Shown here: piece by piece, positions 48,173-59,700 of the stretch | Layout of the letters: the number at the start of each line of letters is the position of its first letter | Position numbering within the stretch: the stretch's first letter is position 1 | Assembly (NCBI RefSeq): GCF_048771995.1 | Contig: NC_133063.1 | Span: 61,580,310-61,644,309 of the forward strand | DNA length: 64,000 nt | Direction of reading: 5' to 3' | From: Taeniopygia guttata | Taxonomy: Eukaryota > Chordata > Aves > Passeriformes > Estrildidae | Notes under the pieces: model-generated | The model's database searches: none | Seen by the model: the letters and a program-made list of their open reading frames with translations, nothing else | Told to the model about the DNA's origin: nothing | Made by a program: the position numbers and the translations under genes

Positions 48173-49328
48173 CATGTTCACATAACTTGCTTGCCCAATT
48201 CTGCTTTGCTGTCTTGGGAAATCCTGAGATTTCTTATTTTATATGTTAGGAAAATCATCTATTGAAATCATATACATTATAGGAAATAGCCTAGTCATCA
48301 CCAAATGGCTAAAATGTAATTGCTTTGAAATTCTGGAAAGCAATGATAAGTCTGTCTGCATGATGTGTGGAATTCCAATTTGTATATCAACACAAACAAA
48401 AATCCAACAGTAGCTTGAAAGCAGAGTGGGACAACTCATGACAAGAAGTCTCTCTTCATATGCATACATGCTGGCAGGTTTCTCTATGCTTAATTGGCAT
48501 GATAATTTTTATGCATAATTCTGAATGCAACGTAGAACCACTGGCATGGGGTAGGGTAGGTATAGTGGCACACCATATTGGACTTTATTCCAGCTTCAGG
48601 ATGGTTTTCTGAGAGCACATGATAATAAGGAAGAATTTCACTACCCAACAGTGGGTGCAATTTTATCAGTTACTTCCATATTCAGGTGGTGTGAAGGGCA
48701 GAGGCCTAGACAATCCCTATTACTTTCCATTCATTTTATATTCACGAGAAATAATCTGGTTCCAATGAATGATCTATTCTACTGTACAAGTGCCTTTAAG
48801 GAAGTCATTTACCTACTCAATAAGAAATATATTCAGCTGCTCTTTTTTGTCTTGATGCATGCAGTCTTAGGTGATGAGCAGCTGTGCACATGTGAAGGTG
48901 GGAAAGGCAGACTTGGAGGGAATTCTGTTCTGGTTATTGCATGTTATCCAGGGAATCAAAGTATGATAGCACAGTTCACAAAAGTTCATTTTTCCTCCAG
49001 AAGCACAAAAATAAAAAGTCAGAAGTTGAAGTCAGAGCAGATCCCACATGGATTGTGCTTGATTATGTGAAAAGAATTTTACTCCAAAGGAAATTATTGT
49101 AATACCTAAGCAGTTTAAATGGCATAAAAAAAAGACCAAACCATTCAAAAATCATAATTCAAATCTACTCATTCCTTTATGTGAGCACCATTGTGGACAA
49201 CATAAAGCTGAAATTCTGTGTAAAGTGAAGTTTAAGTCCCTGAACAACTTCAGGCAATTTTTGCAAAATTTCACTCACCGTTTAGTTTAGTGAAGTAAAT
49301 ACATATTTTTTATTACTCAGGGAATTGA
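48173..49328. other. Non-coding sequence between two related LTRs
   Basis: About 1.15 kb with no gag, pol or env resemblance and no primer-binding site. The 139-codon + strand frame at 48651-49070 has no recognisable domain. Confidence 0.6.
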
Positions 49329-49333
49329 CAGAC

Positions 49334-49840
49334 TGTCCTGGGGTGACATTATGATGCTTGTATCCCCAGTTACGTGTTCTGTTTATGCTGGGTACTATGT
49401 TCTGTGCCTTCAAGGCTGGCTCTGAGAGCAAAGGCGGGGAGAAGAAGAAGCACAGAGTTTGTTATCAGCTTGCACTCACTCCTCCCCAGTCTGCTGGACA
49501 CAGAACTCCACTGTGCTGTCTGGGCACGGACAGGGCAGAATGAAGCACTCCTTTGCTTTTTAGTTAGTTTAGCTAGCCGAGGCAGCCCAAGTTTTCCCTG
49601 GACTGGTTTCCTTTCCCTTTTCTTGGATCCGCTGGAGCCTGCTCCGGACTGGAGCCGGGAGCCCGGCGCGCTGGCGCTCAGCGGCTCACCGGGGCTGCTC
49701 TGGGCAGCAGCAGCCTTGCCCAGCGCCGGGGCACCGGTAACAGACACCGCCCCCAGAGAGACTTTCGCCATGTGCATTGGCTTTCTGTGGAGAGAAAACC
49801 TTTTGGAGGTTTTCTCCCACATTTGCCCTAAACCAGGACA
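49334..49840 (+). mobile_element. Solo LTR (507 bp) with 5-bp duplication, lacking the poly(A) block
   Basis: It starts TGTCCTGGGGTGACATTATG and ends CCCTAAACCAGGACA, with perfect CAGAC duplications at 49329-49333 and 49841-49845. It is the same family as 47530-48172 but lacks roughly 130 bp containing AATAAA between the GC-rich middle and the TTTTCTCCCACATTTGCCC end. The GC-rich middle leaves open frames of 192 and 196 codons on opposite strands; these are not genes. Confidence 0.93.
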
Positions 49841-49845
49841 CAGAC

Positions 49846-50084
49846 ATAATTGTTCTGGGAAAATCAAATATCTCTGTTGGGGAAATTTAAAGAACAACAA
49901 AACAAGAACATCACCTGGTTTTGAAGGTGCTTCCAATAGGACAAGCCTCTGATGGAACAAGTCTCTCCATCTGAGTCTGCATGTGTGTCATGTATTTTAA
50001 TTACTGTGCTGATAGCTCCAAAAGGAGATTCAAACCACTTAAGATTTGAGTCTCCCTATCCTAACATCCTAGGCCATGTTGTAT
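49846..50084. other. Short non-coding spacer
   Basis: Nothing recognised. Confidence 0.4.
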
Positions 50085-50195
50085 GAGCAACCTGGTCTGC
50101 CGAGTGTCCCTGCCTATGGCAGGAGAGTTGAAACTAGATGATATTTAAGGTCCCTTACAATCCACGCCATTCTTTGATTCTGAAACAGTTCTGTG
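50085..50195 (+). mobile_element. CR1 LINE 3' tail
   Basis: About 110 bp. GAGTTGAAACTAGATGATAT, TTTAAGGTCCCTTACAATCC and ATTCTTTGATTCTG are the typical CR1 3' UTR and terminal repeat in + orientation. It is severely 5'-truncated. Confidence 0.85.
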
Positions 50196-52547
50196 ACTGT
50201 TAAATTAATCAGTCTGCTCTCCCAAAATTATGCTACTTATTATAATGTAATAATTATATTACCGATAATGTAAACTTCATTATCTCTTTCTGATAAATTA
50301 TAGCACGGCTAAAGATAGTTTCCCACAATATCAAGTGTTGTGGCCAATTCTGAAAATGTTTGTGCTTTTTCAAAGAATTATTAAAGATGAGTTTTCTTCT
50401 TTCTGGTCTATTTTCCATATATCCACAATGGCAGTGGATGCTCTTACAGGGTTAATTTTCTTAGCTTTTGGCTTTAAATTCATGGAACACATTGTGTCCA
50501 GCCTTAATATTTTACACTGTAAGCCATATCATCTTTTATCTCCTTATTTATAGTGAAACTCATATTAATTTCTCAATAGCAGCTGGCACAGCAGGAGAGA
50601 CAAGGCATTGATCTTCCAATTTATCCACTACTCTTACATATCCTGAGGTCGATGCAGTCTAGGGAGATTGATGTGCTCTGGCATCAGTACAGTGGGTGTG
50701 TGTTTCTCATGCATAAAAATCAACAACAGGAAACCAAAATGTGACAATTGATAGTAATATCGAAAACCTCTGTAATAAAAATAACAGGACAGTCTTCAAT
50801 AATGTAATGGAATATTGGGTATTCCATAATGGAAAATCAGCCATGCAAGAGTTTGTGTATATAGGTTTGTGAGACTACATTTGCAACAGCTAGGTAAGAA
50901 TTCACACTTTCACATGCACAACATGTATATGTGTGTTTTCTCTCACCTTACAATATGAGTCACAGGGCTTCACTTTAAATTGTGACTTGTATTTTCATGC
51001 ATGCAGCCTGATAGGGACAGACATCTGAAGGATCAGAAAAAGAAAAAACATTCTTATCATTGCACATTGTTTGCAGTTGCAGAACAGACTTTGAGAGATC
51101 CTGCTGTATCATCCCGAAGATTTATCTTTTTAGAAATAAATCAATCAGTGATGTTATGAGTTATGAATAATAGGTGACTCCTACTCTCCAATACTAGTTC
51201 TGTCTCCCATCTCTGGTTATATTAAGTAAAAGAGGGAAGAAACCTAGACATCTAAGGTTTACTCTATGTGCAATCTACTGTAGGCAGGTTATAGGACTTG
51301 GTAGACAAAACTTTAAACCTAAACATTATCACATTTCTCTGCTGTGTGTATCTTAACATGCTGTCCTACTCAAATGAAGCACTATCTATCTAAAATTTGG
51401 TTGTCTAAGGTGTGCAGTAGTGGAGCTGACTCTTTAAGGAACTTAAAGTAGCAATCACTGCATGACTCCACACTATGAAAACTACAGGTAAAATTTTAGC
51501 ATGTATTTCTAATTATGCAACATACAGGAAATTGTTACAGTCAATGCAACATTCATTGTCTTTTCTCATATGTGGCATTTGATGGTGCAGGTAATTTCTT
51601 TTTCTGCTTTGTTTGCTATCTTTCAATTACCCAGAAAAACAGTAAGAAAATAGTAAGAGTTCCACCACAGTGCTAGAGCTTTCTGTCTCCACATCATGAC
51701 CCAGACAGGGGGACCTGGAAGACACTGAGATTTTGGTATCAAAACTAGCCCTCCAGCTGGTGATTAAATATAAGAGAGAGAGAGAAAGAAATATGCTCCG
51801 TGACATGGCCTGTGTATAAGGCGACATATTAAGACTAAAAAATCCACATTAAAGACAGAGCTATTTCATGTGATACAAAGGTAGGATTGCAAACACAGAG
51901 ACAGACTGTTCATTTTGAAGCACCATCCACTGCTAGCAGTGTTCAGGTACATATTACTTATGAAATTAAAATTACTCTCTTTCCCTATGGGTCTTAAGAC
52001 ATCAAAAGGATGGGAGGAATATGGTATATTTCTACCAGGCACTTTAAAAGCTATGGAAGAAAAACTCTTCTACTACTCAGGATGTCCTCTGGTATCTCTG
52101 TTATGGAGGAGCAGACTCACTGCCTTTAACAGTCCATGATGTAGTGTTTGCATAAAAGATGCCATGTGACCTGTTGAGCTTTATGTAGTAATCCTGCTGT
52201 TTTTAAAAAAGCTCACCATTTTAATGACCATAATAAACAGAATATCTTACTTAAAACTCACAGCAAAAGGCCATGGGGGGCTTTAAAGTATAGCACAGAA
52301 ATTACAAGAATCTACTGTGAGCTATTTTTCTATTTTAAAGTTTTTTCTGACAATGAAGACCCTTTATTCTTAGAAATTCAGATTACAATAAAGAATCCCT
52401 GCTTTTGAAGTGTATTTGTGAAGAAAGGATAAGAAGCATCTGAAAATTTACTCAAATGTAGGAATGTGCTTAGGTTGGGGTTTTGTCAAGTTTTTTAAAA
52501 TATTTGAATATATTATTACATATTTGCTTTGTCTGTGAATGAAACAG
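50196..52547. other. AT-rich non-coding sequence
   Basis: About 2.35 kb with no recognised feature beyond a short GA-rich run at 51773-51790. Confidence 0.45.
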
Positions 52548-52628
52548 GAGATGCTGATAAAATAAAAAAGGCTCTTCTTGTAGTATTTCTGGACATAAAC
52601 AGTAATAGAGATCCTAGAGATTTAACAG
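52548..52628 (+). CDS. Candidate small internal exon, unknown gene
   Basis: An 81-base segment is preceded by GTGAATGAAACAG (moderate acceptor with a short T-rich tract) and followed by ACAG|GTGAGACT (strong donor). In one frame it reads DADKIKKALLVVFLDINSNR then DPRDLT without a stop. It would enter and leave in phase 1, which is compatible with the candidate exon at 62911. I recognise no family. AT-rich DNA yields many such chance segments, so this is a weak call. Confidence 0.18.
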
Positions 52629-55589
52629 GTGAGACTGCTTTTATGATATTTCCTTCTCAATTTTTAAAATCTATTTTATTATATTTTATGCAGTTCAATA
52701 ACATCCTGGGTGCTTTAGGCACAGGTGAGATAAATAGTGCATAAACCTCACTAAAATGGCTTCTGTCCCAAGGTGCTTACAATCTGAGTTCATGCAGTGG
52801 CAAGAAGAAAGAGAATAACAAAATGGAATAAAAGTGGAAAAGACATAGACTGGATAATTTTGACTGTGTACCAGTTCAAGAAGGCATGCATGCTTCACAG
52901 AAGTTTTCTGTGAGCCCAGAACTTGTTCTGAAAAATATTTTACAGGTTTTGAGGGAAAAACAAAGTAAAAAAACCCTTCGCATTTTGTTTAAGTTTGCTT
53001 TCCGGTATCTGTGTACTTTCATCCTTATAGTGATAAACCTCTGAGCCTAAGAGGACATTCAGAATTACCTGGGCAGCCTTTGTAAGGAAACTCCTGCATC
53101 ACTGAAACTAGTCATCTCATTTGACACACGAGTTTTTTAGGAGTGCTCACAAACACCTTGGAATTAATAAGATTTTCTACAGAAAGGCTGAAATATTCCT
53201 CTCATAGACAGAAAATACCTCTGTTTACCATATAGATCAGTAGTAATAAATACACTTAGACTCTTCTTATTTATTTTTTCCATTCTATATTTGCACCATT
53301 TCTCTGACCATTCCATTAATGTTAATTACCCTGTAAATAGGGAAGTAGTATACATGGTGCAATGCCATTAGTATTTCTTTGTGCTCATGAAGATTACACC
53401 TAGTGAGATCAAACTGCTAGCACATAGCTGACAGCATACATATAATTAATATGCAAATGCTTTTTCCACACCTCTGACACTGTCAACTTACTGTTCTAGT
53501 TCCTACTGCCATTCAGTTCTTCCCTTACAATGCTCTTATCAGCCTCTATCTTTGTCATTTTCTTCCAGCTGAATGCCATTAATGAATTTCTCCAGCAATT
53601 ACTTTTTTTTTGTGTGAATTCATTACTGAAAATCTTAAGATAAAATTTGTCCTAAGATTCTTGAATAATTCCCCAAGTAACATCTCATCTGTAAAATGGT
53701 GTACTGTATTTTGAAGAATATTTCAACAAATATGTTCAACTTTTGCAAGTCCCAAATGACATTAGGTAATGACAAACATGACCTACATGAAAATATGTAA
53801 CTGTAAAAAACTAAACTCACATATTTTCCTTTTTTTTTTTTGTTTAACCAATAATTTTCTAAAGCAGACACAACAACTTTGCATTCTTGCATTCTGAAAC
53901 AGGAAAGAAAAAAAATCTCTTATTAATACCACCACATCCCACGTCAAGGCTGCTCCTTGTGTGCCATTTCATGTGCCACGTCATGTGCCATGTCAAGGCA
54001 GCTCCTTATGTAATAAGAGCCAGGTGCAGGGAATTTTGATAGTAAACCTTGGGGAATTAGTTTAGAATGACAGGACAGGCTCTTTTATATACAATATATG
54101 TAAATACATATACATATACATGTGCATATATATATTTACCAATTGTTTTCCCTGCAGGAAAGAGGTGGGTGGTTCTGTCAAAACTAGGGAGAAACCTATA
54201 ACTGTATTATAAAAATATTTTAGTGCAACTTTTATTTTTTGCCAGCAAAGAAATAGCAGGAAAGAGATTGTTTTCTTTTCAAAGCTTATTTTTCCTTTCC
54301 AGAATAAGAATTTTTCAAATCTTCTGCCCCCCTACCTCTCTGGACCCCTGCTTTGTCTTATTATACAACTCAGATGTTTTCACATAGCACCTCTCTAGGA
54401 TGTTTGAAGTTTGGCCTGGCTACTCCTGTCCTCCTCCAGAGCATTTAATTCAAAGTGCTTTTTTATAAAAGTGTACAAATGTGTGTGTATATGTGTGTTA
54501 TTATCCAGCTGATAATATACTGTCAACTACAAAGAATTAAATTTCAGTCTGTATTAGTAGGAAATGGGAAAATAGCAAGGTGTGGGGACATTGGGCAAAT
54601 ATGTAGCACTGTTCCTGATGCCATGCAACTGCACCACTAAGAAGGAGGAAGGATTCTCAGGAAGGTATTGCAAGGAACACCAGGGACACCAGGATGCCAG
54701 GTGCAAGGGGCTAGCCCTAGCGACACCTTGTCCTTGCAGTGCCCCAACATTTCCAGAGAACAATGCTGCTCAGTTGTTTTAAAGACTTGGACCTAGCTTA
54801 TTACAGCTGGTCACTCAGACAAACTGTAAAAGAGAGTAGAGTTCTAAAATAAGTAAAAGTATCAAAAAGTTATGTTGACAGCAGTAATGGCAGCAAAATG
54901 GATAAAAATAGGATGAAACATAGCTTGCTGTGCATTTTGGAAAACAGCTGACTGCTGTACTGGGGCACTATTGAATTTCTGTGGTAATGTCTCCTTTCTT
55001 GGCACAGACCAAAGAGGACCAAGTATGTAGGTTTTTAAATTGGATGCAATAGATAATTAATGAATTTTCTATTTTACCAAGTAGGGGTCCTTGTACTGCA
55101 CTCCTCACTGCACCATATGATCACCTACAACGGTGCACTAGACAATGACAACATAATGACATCTGCTGTTTTTCCACCTGCCTATTCACTAACTTAGAAA
55201 ACATTTTGGACTGGATGCACTGCACTGCATGAACTTGCTTTGAGAGAAATATGTGTATATAAATATAATAAAATAGACACATTTATTGATAGTTTTGAAT
55301 TCTGAAAAGAAAACTGATGAGCTATATTTGTAGTGCTTGTATTTCTCAAGAGTTCTGATTCCAAGATTTTTGGGCTAAATCCTGAGAGACTTGCAATACA
55401 TCATATTGTAGAAGGAATAAAAGGAAGCTCTTTCTGGGTGAAACAAACACTGAACTATATAGCAGGTTTGTGGCCAAGGTATTGCTCCTGTTGTTGTCCC
55501 TAAAAGCAGGATTTATAACCATGATCCAGAAAAAAAGTTTTAACTTGAGAAAAAAAGCACAGGTGAAAGAGATTCAGACTGCTTGTGAG
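52629..55589. other. AT-rich non-coding sequence with small repeats
   Basis: No gene recognised. GTCAAGGCTGCTCCTTGTG at 53943-53961 recurs with two changes at 53992-54010, with GTGCCA(C/T)GTCA units between. An AT/TATA-rich tract lies near 54085-54140. Confidence 0.5.
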
Positions 55590-56165
55590 AGTAGGCTCAG
55601 TGTAAGCCACCAGTGTGTGCCCAGTAGCCAGGAGGGCAAGTCCCATCTCAGCATGCACCACACATAGCATGATCAGCCAGCCAAAGATGGGATCATCCTG
55701 CTGGATTGAGCTGTGGCACAGCCTCACCCCAAGTCCTGTGTGTGGTGCTGGACGCCAGACTTTAAAAAGGATGTGAAGGTCCCTGAATACATTCAGAGAA
55801 GCAGAACAAAGCTGGTGGAAGAGCTGGAAGGCACATCCTGTGAGGACTCAGAGTTTGCCTGGCTTGGAGAAAAGGAAGCTGAGGAGTCAACTGCTGCTCC
55901 ATACAGCTTCCTGACAAGGGAAGTGGTGACGGAGGTGCTGATCATTTTTCCCTGGGATTTGGAGATTAGATAGAATTTCTTCATCCAGAGGTCAAACCCT
56001 GAAACAGGCCTGTCAGAGACTTTGTTAATGCTCCATGCCTGCAAGTGCCTTAAAAGGAAAGTTTTGGTCAATGGCCTCAAAATATTTTGTGTATTGGTCA
56101 GCCTTTGAAGTGTTTGGGCAGTTAAACTAAGTGATCACTGTAGGTCCCTTACAACTGTGTCTACT
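55590..56165 (+). mobile_element. CR1 LINE, 3' part, + strand
   Basis: Successive frames give CR1 ORF2 C-terminal peptides: VSHQCVPSSQEGKSHLSMHH (55600-55660), then VWCWTPDFKKDVKVPEYIQR (55741-55800, matching CR1 FWAPxFKKDIExLExxQRR). These are followed by the degraded RKFFIQR..L region and a 3' UTR ending TGATCACTGTAGGTCCCTTA near 56150. Frames are broken. It is tail-to-tail with the following - strand CR1. Confidence 0.88.
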
Positions 56166-56239
56166 TTATTCCAAATAAATGTTTGTAAAAGCTGCTGAAA
56201 CAAATGAAACCAAAAAGTGTTTTTTTCTGACATTGCAGC

Positions 56240-56760
56240 CACTTCAGAAAACTTTGCTATATTTCCAGTGGAGATGCTCTCTTCTGGGACTTCAGCCAGC
56301 ATCCCTTCACAGACTTCAAAATGTTGTAGCTGGGGTGAGATCACTTGGGTCTTGAAAACCTTCAGACTCATGAATACCACAAACTCTCTGGGCAGCTCAT
56401 TCCACTCCAGTGCTAAATGATTCTCACAGGGATTTTGATTTCTGTTACCTTTCCCCAGCTTGAATCGTTCTAGTTTCAAAAGATGTTCCTGTCTCTCATT
56501 CCCTGATCAGGAAGTGTTAGAAAGAGACTGGCCCCATCACCTCTATGACCTCCCCATAGGCACTTTAGTGTGCTCTCTGGCACACCAACACCTCCTCTGC
56601 TCCACAGTGAACCAGCCCCAGCCCCACAGACTCTCCTTGACTCTCCTGAGCCTTTCTTTGTTTATACACTTTCCAGCCTGGGATCCCAGCAGGATGCAGT
56701 GCCCAGATGAGGTCTGATGGATGCTGAGCAGAGGGGATTCGGTTTTCTTCCAATACCTTT
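56240..56760 (-). mobile_element. CR1 LINE, 3' part, - strand
   Basis: On the - strand, EWNELPREFVVFMSLKVFKT (about 56330-56400) matches the CR1 motif W..LP.EVV...SL.VFK. Further right, + strand text such as GACTGGCCCCATCACCTCTA, CCTCTGCTCCACAGTGAACC and CCAGATGAGGTCTGATGGAT follows the complemented CR1 C-terminal order. The 3' end faces the preceding CR1, about 75 bp away. Degraded. Confidence 0.82.
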
Positions 56761-59700
56761 GACACACCATTTACTCCTTTTTATTCTTCTTTAAAACTGT
56801 ATTTTCTATCAAGGATGTGAGCAAGGAGTCCCCTACATTTATGTATAACTTTCAGTTATCCACAGGCAGCATCTTTTCCCACCACTGCTTCCCATCTGTT
56901 GATGTTAGTTTCATGCACTACTGTCAATCACCTTAGTGTCTCCTACCTACCTAGCACTCACCTAGTGTCTCCTACCTGCTCAGCAAAATTTATCATAACA
57001 TTATTTCTTTAGTTATTTAAACTATTGGCACGAGTAATTGCTGCAGCCTGGTAACTGATAAGTTATTACATTTCACTTGCTCAATAGAACATAATTGAAA
57101 TAATATAAATACAGTAATATAAGACAACAATGAGGCAGTAGGTCATGAAGTGAAGCAGTAGAGCAAGGTAAAGCATTTTAGCCTAAAGAATGCTGTGTGA
57201 AGACTTGTGCTGATTACAGAGTCCTCTGGACCAAGCCCCCAGTTTTACAAATTGGAATATGGCTTCTACACTATGGATACTTCTTGACATAGCTTTGGCA
57301 AGTGAGCTGTGCTAAAAACAGACATAATTTTCAGTTTTACTTTGTAATACTGAGCACCCTGAGGAAATCAGTATGCTCATCAGCAAAATGGGAAAAGTAA
57401 TATTTATCCACCTGTGACAACTGCATCATGACCCAAGGATCAAAGTGCTATGCATAACTAAGTATTTTTAGTATTACTACTTTGATGTGTAAATCACTGA
57501 CACAATTGGCTGTAACTGTCTTTGAAGTTGTTCTGAAAAATTATACCGTATTTCTCTTCAGCAGTAATTTAATTTGTGAATTAGTGACATGACAGACCAT
57601 AAGAATCTATTTGGAAACCTTCCAATTGATTTTCTCAATGTGTCTGTGAACATGCACTTAGTGTTCAGTAGGCAGCAAATGTCTTCAAATTATTATTACT
57701 GATTGCATCATTTTCTCAGTGAACGAGTTTGTGTAATTTTAAATCTTATTTTTGTTAATATGAATAATTTTATGATCTGGTTCAATTATCATAAATTATA
57801 TTTATAAAACCAAAGTTGCTAATCATTTAACCTAGCTACTCCTACCTTCAGACTGGTTTAGTAAGGATGCAGTTTTCCTTAGAAATAGGCAGATGTGCTA
57901 CAGGCAGGCCAGATGACTTCTGAAGCCTACATTTCATTAGAGAATAGAGTTGGTAATCCACAGATCATCTAGTGAATTTAATTGGTCAAACAGCCATACA
58001 TCATCTTTCAATAAGAGAATTCAAAAAGAAACATGATGTCCTTGTTTTGCCACTCCCATATAACCCCTTTCTCTGTGCGCATGTGTTTCAGAGTGTTGCA
58101 TAAAAGAGTTAAAATGCTGTGTTAAATGAAAACTTTTGACACTCATTAATCAATAAATATTGTGAATCCAATGCTATAATTGAAAAAAATGTATTTCAAA
58201 TAAGTTTCAATTTTGCAGACTCATACTTACACAAAGCTTTTTAAAGATCAAATAACAAGTCAAAGAAAAAGGAGAACTCATATTTCATCATAGTTTCATA
58301 AAGAAAAACTTGGAGATTATGGCACTTCAGGGCTGTTTATGATGTTCAAGACACTTTGAAAATGAAATTAATTTCTATAGGATTACCCATGTTAGGTTAT
58401 ATGACCAAGTAATTTGAAAAATTACCAGAATTTTGTTCAGTAAGAATGAAGAGTTAGACTATATTTTTCAAAATTTTTGCTGTTATTTAAAATACAAAAC
58501 TGGCCATGCTTTAAATGAATGCTACAAAACACAATATTTTGGACTGTTAAATCTTCTTTAACACTATAACACTATTGTATACTACTACAAAAAAAAATGG
58601 CTTCTAGTTTGTAAGGATATATTTAAAGCATTGCTCAGTCAAACAAATGTCAGAGTCAAAAATAAAAATAAATTTGTTTTCTTTCATTCTAGATTACATC
58701 TTGTCTTTCCATGCAGAAATATAGTTTTACAAACGCTGCTTCAGATGAAAGGGTAAGAAGACATAAATAGCCAAAAATCTCTTTTCCTTACTTTAGCTGC
58801 TTTAAAACTACAGTATTTGTGATTTGCTAACTGCTGAGCCAATTGTCTCCATCAGGGTTTATTTTACAGTTCCTATCAGATTTTTAACACAATCATTATG
58901 ACAGTTTGGCATCATATACAGAAAAAAAATAAGTGTTTGTTACGTTGTAACAAACATAATTTTAACCTAGAGATTCATAACTGAGATTTCAATAGAAAAA
59001 TTCATTTTTTGACTTCAGAAATCCAAATTCTTCAGTGGTAGTTTAATACCAACATTTTATTTTTCTCCATTTAAAACAAAACAAAACCAAAAAAAAAAGA
59101 AAAACCCCAAAAAACGAATTCTGCAGTTCCTAGAATGAATACTTCATTTACTTCATTTCCTGATTGTGTTGAGACATCTGGTCAGTTGTCTGCTGAAAAT
59201 ATTTTTTTAAATACGCAGGAGTGCTGTTATCTGAGGAGATAAGAACTGTCATACAAAATAGGCAAGGTACAAAATACAACAGAAAGACTATACTCATTGT
59301 CTGCTACTGAGAAATTAGTGGCAAAAAGGACGTTCTAATTATCTAATCTATCATTCTGTCAATGATTTTTCTTAACTTTTCCAATGTTTTGAGACATTTG
59401 AGATAATTCAGGTTTATTTTCCATCACAGTGAAATGCTATGGCTAAACACTCCTGTATCTTCCACTATATATTCAATTATGTAACATTACCCTACTATTT
59501 TTAATAGTACACTAGGTTATTCTAGCCTACATTTCTCTTTGATTTTGCAATGTTCAGCCCATGAGAAATTAAAATACTTATGCAGGTAGGTATTTTTAAA
59601 TCAAGAGTGGTACAAAAATGTGGAAAGTATCCACAAAATGGTAGTTCTATTTTAAAATGTTGAATAATTCCATTTCAGTGTCTATTTGACTACCTGCAGT

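Noticed and set aside
47530..49840. A short provirus with two LTRs
   Set aside because: The second LTR has its own perfect 5-bp duplication, the intervening 1.15 kb has no primer-binding site or retroviral domain, and the outer flanks do not match.
49370..49960. Overlapping 192- and 196-codon frames on opposite strands
   Set aside because: They lie mostly inside the GC-rich solo LTR at 49334-49840, where stop codons are rare, and run past its end. No domain is recognised.
58693..58752. 60-base exon-like segment with good splice sites
   Set aside because: It is open in two frames, but neither joins the candidate exon at 62911 without a stop, and its peptide is unremarkable. Chance splice-like sites are common in AT-rich DNA.
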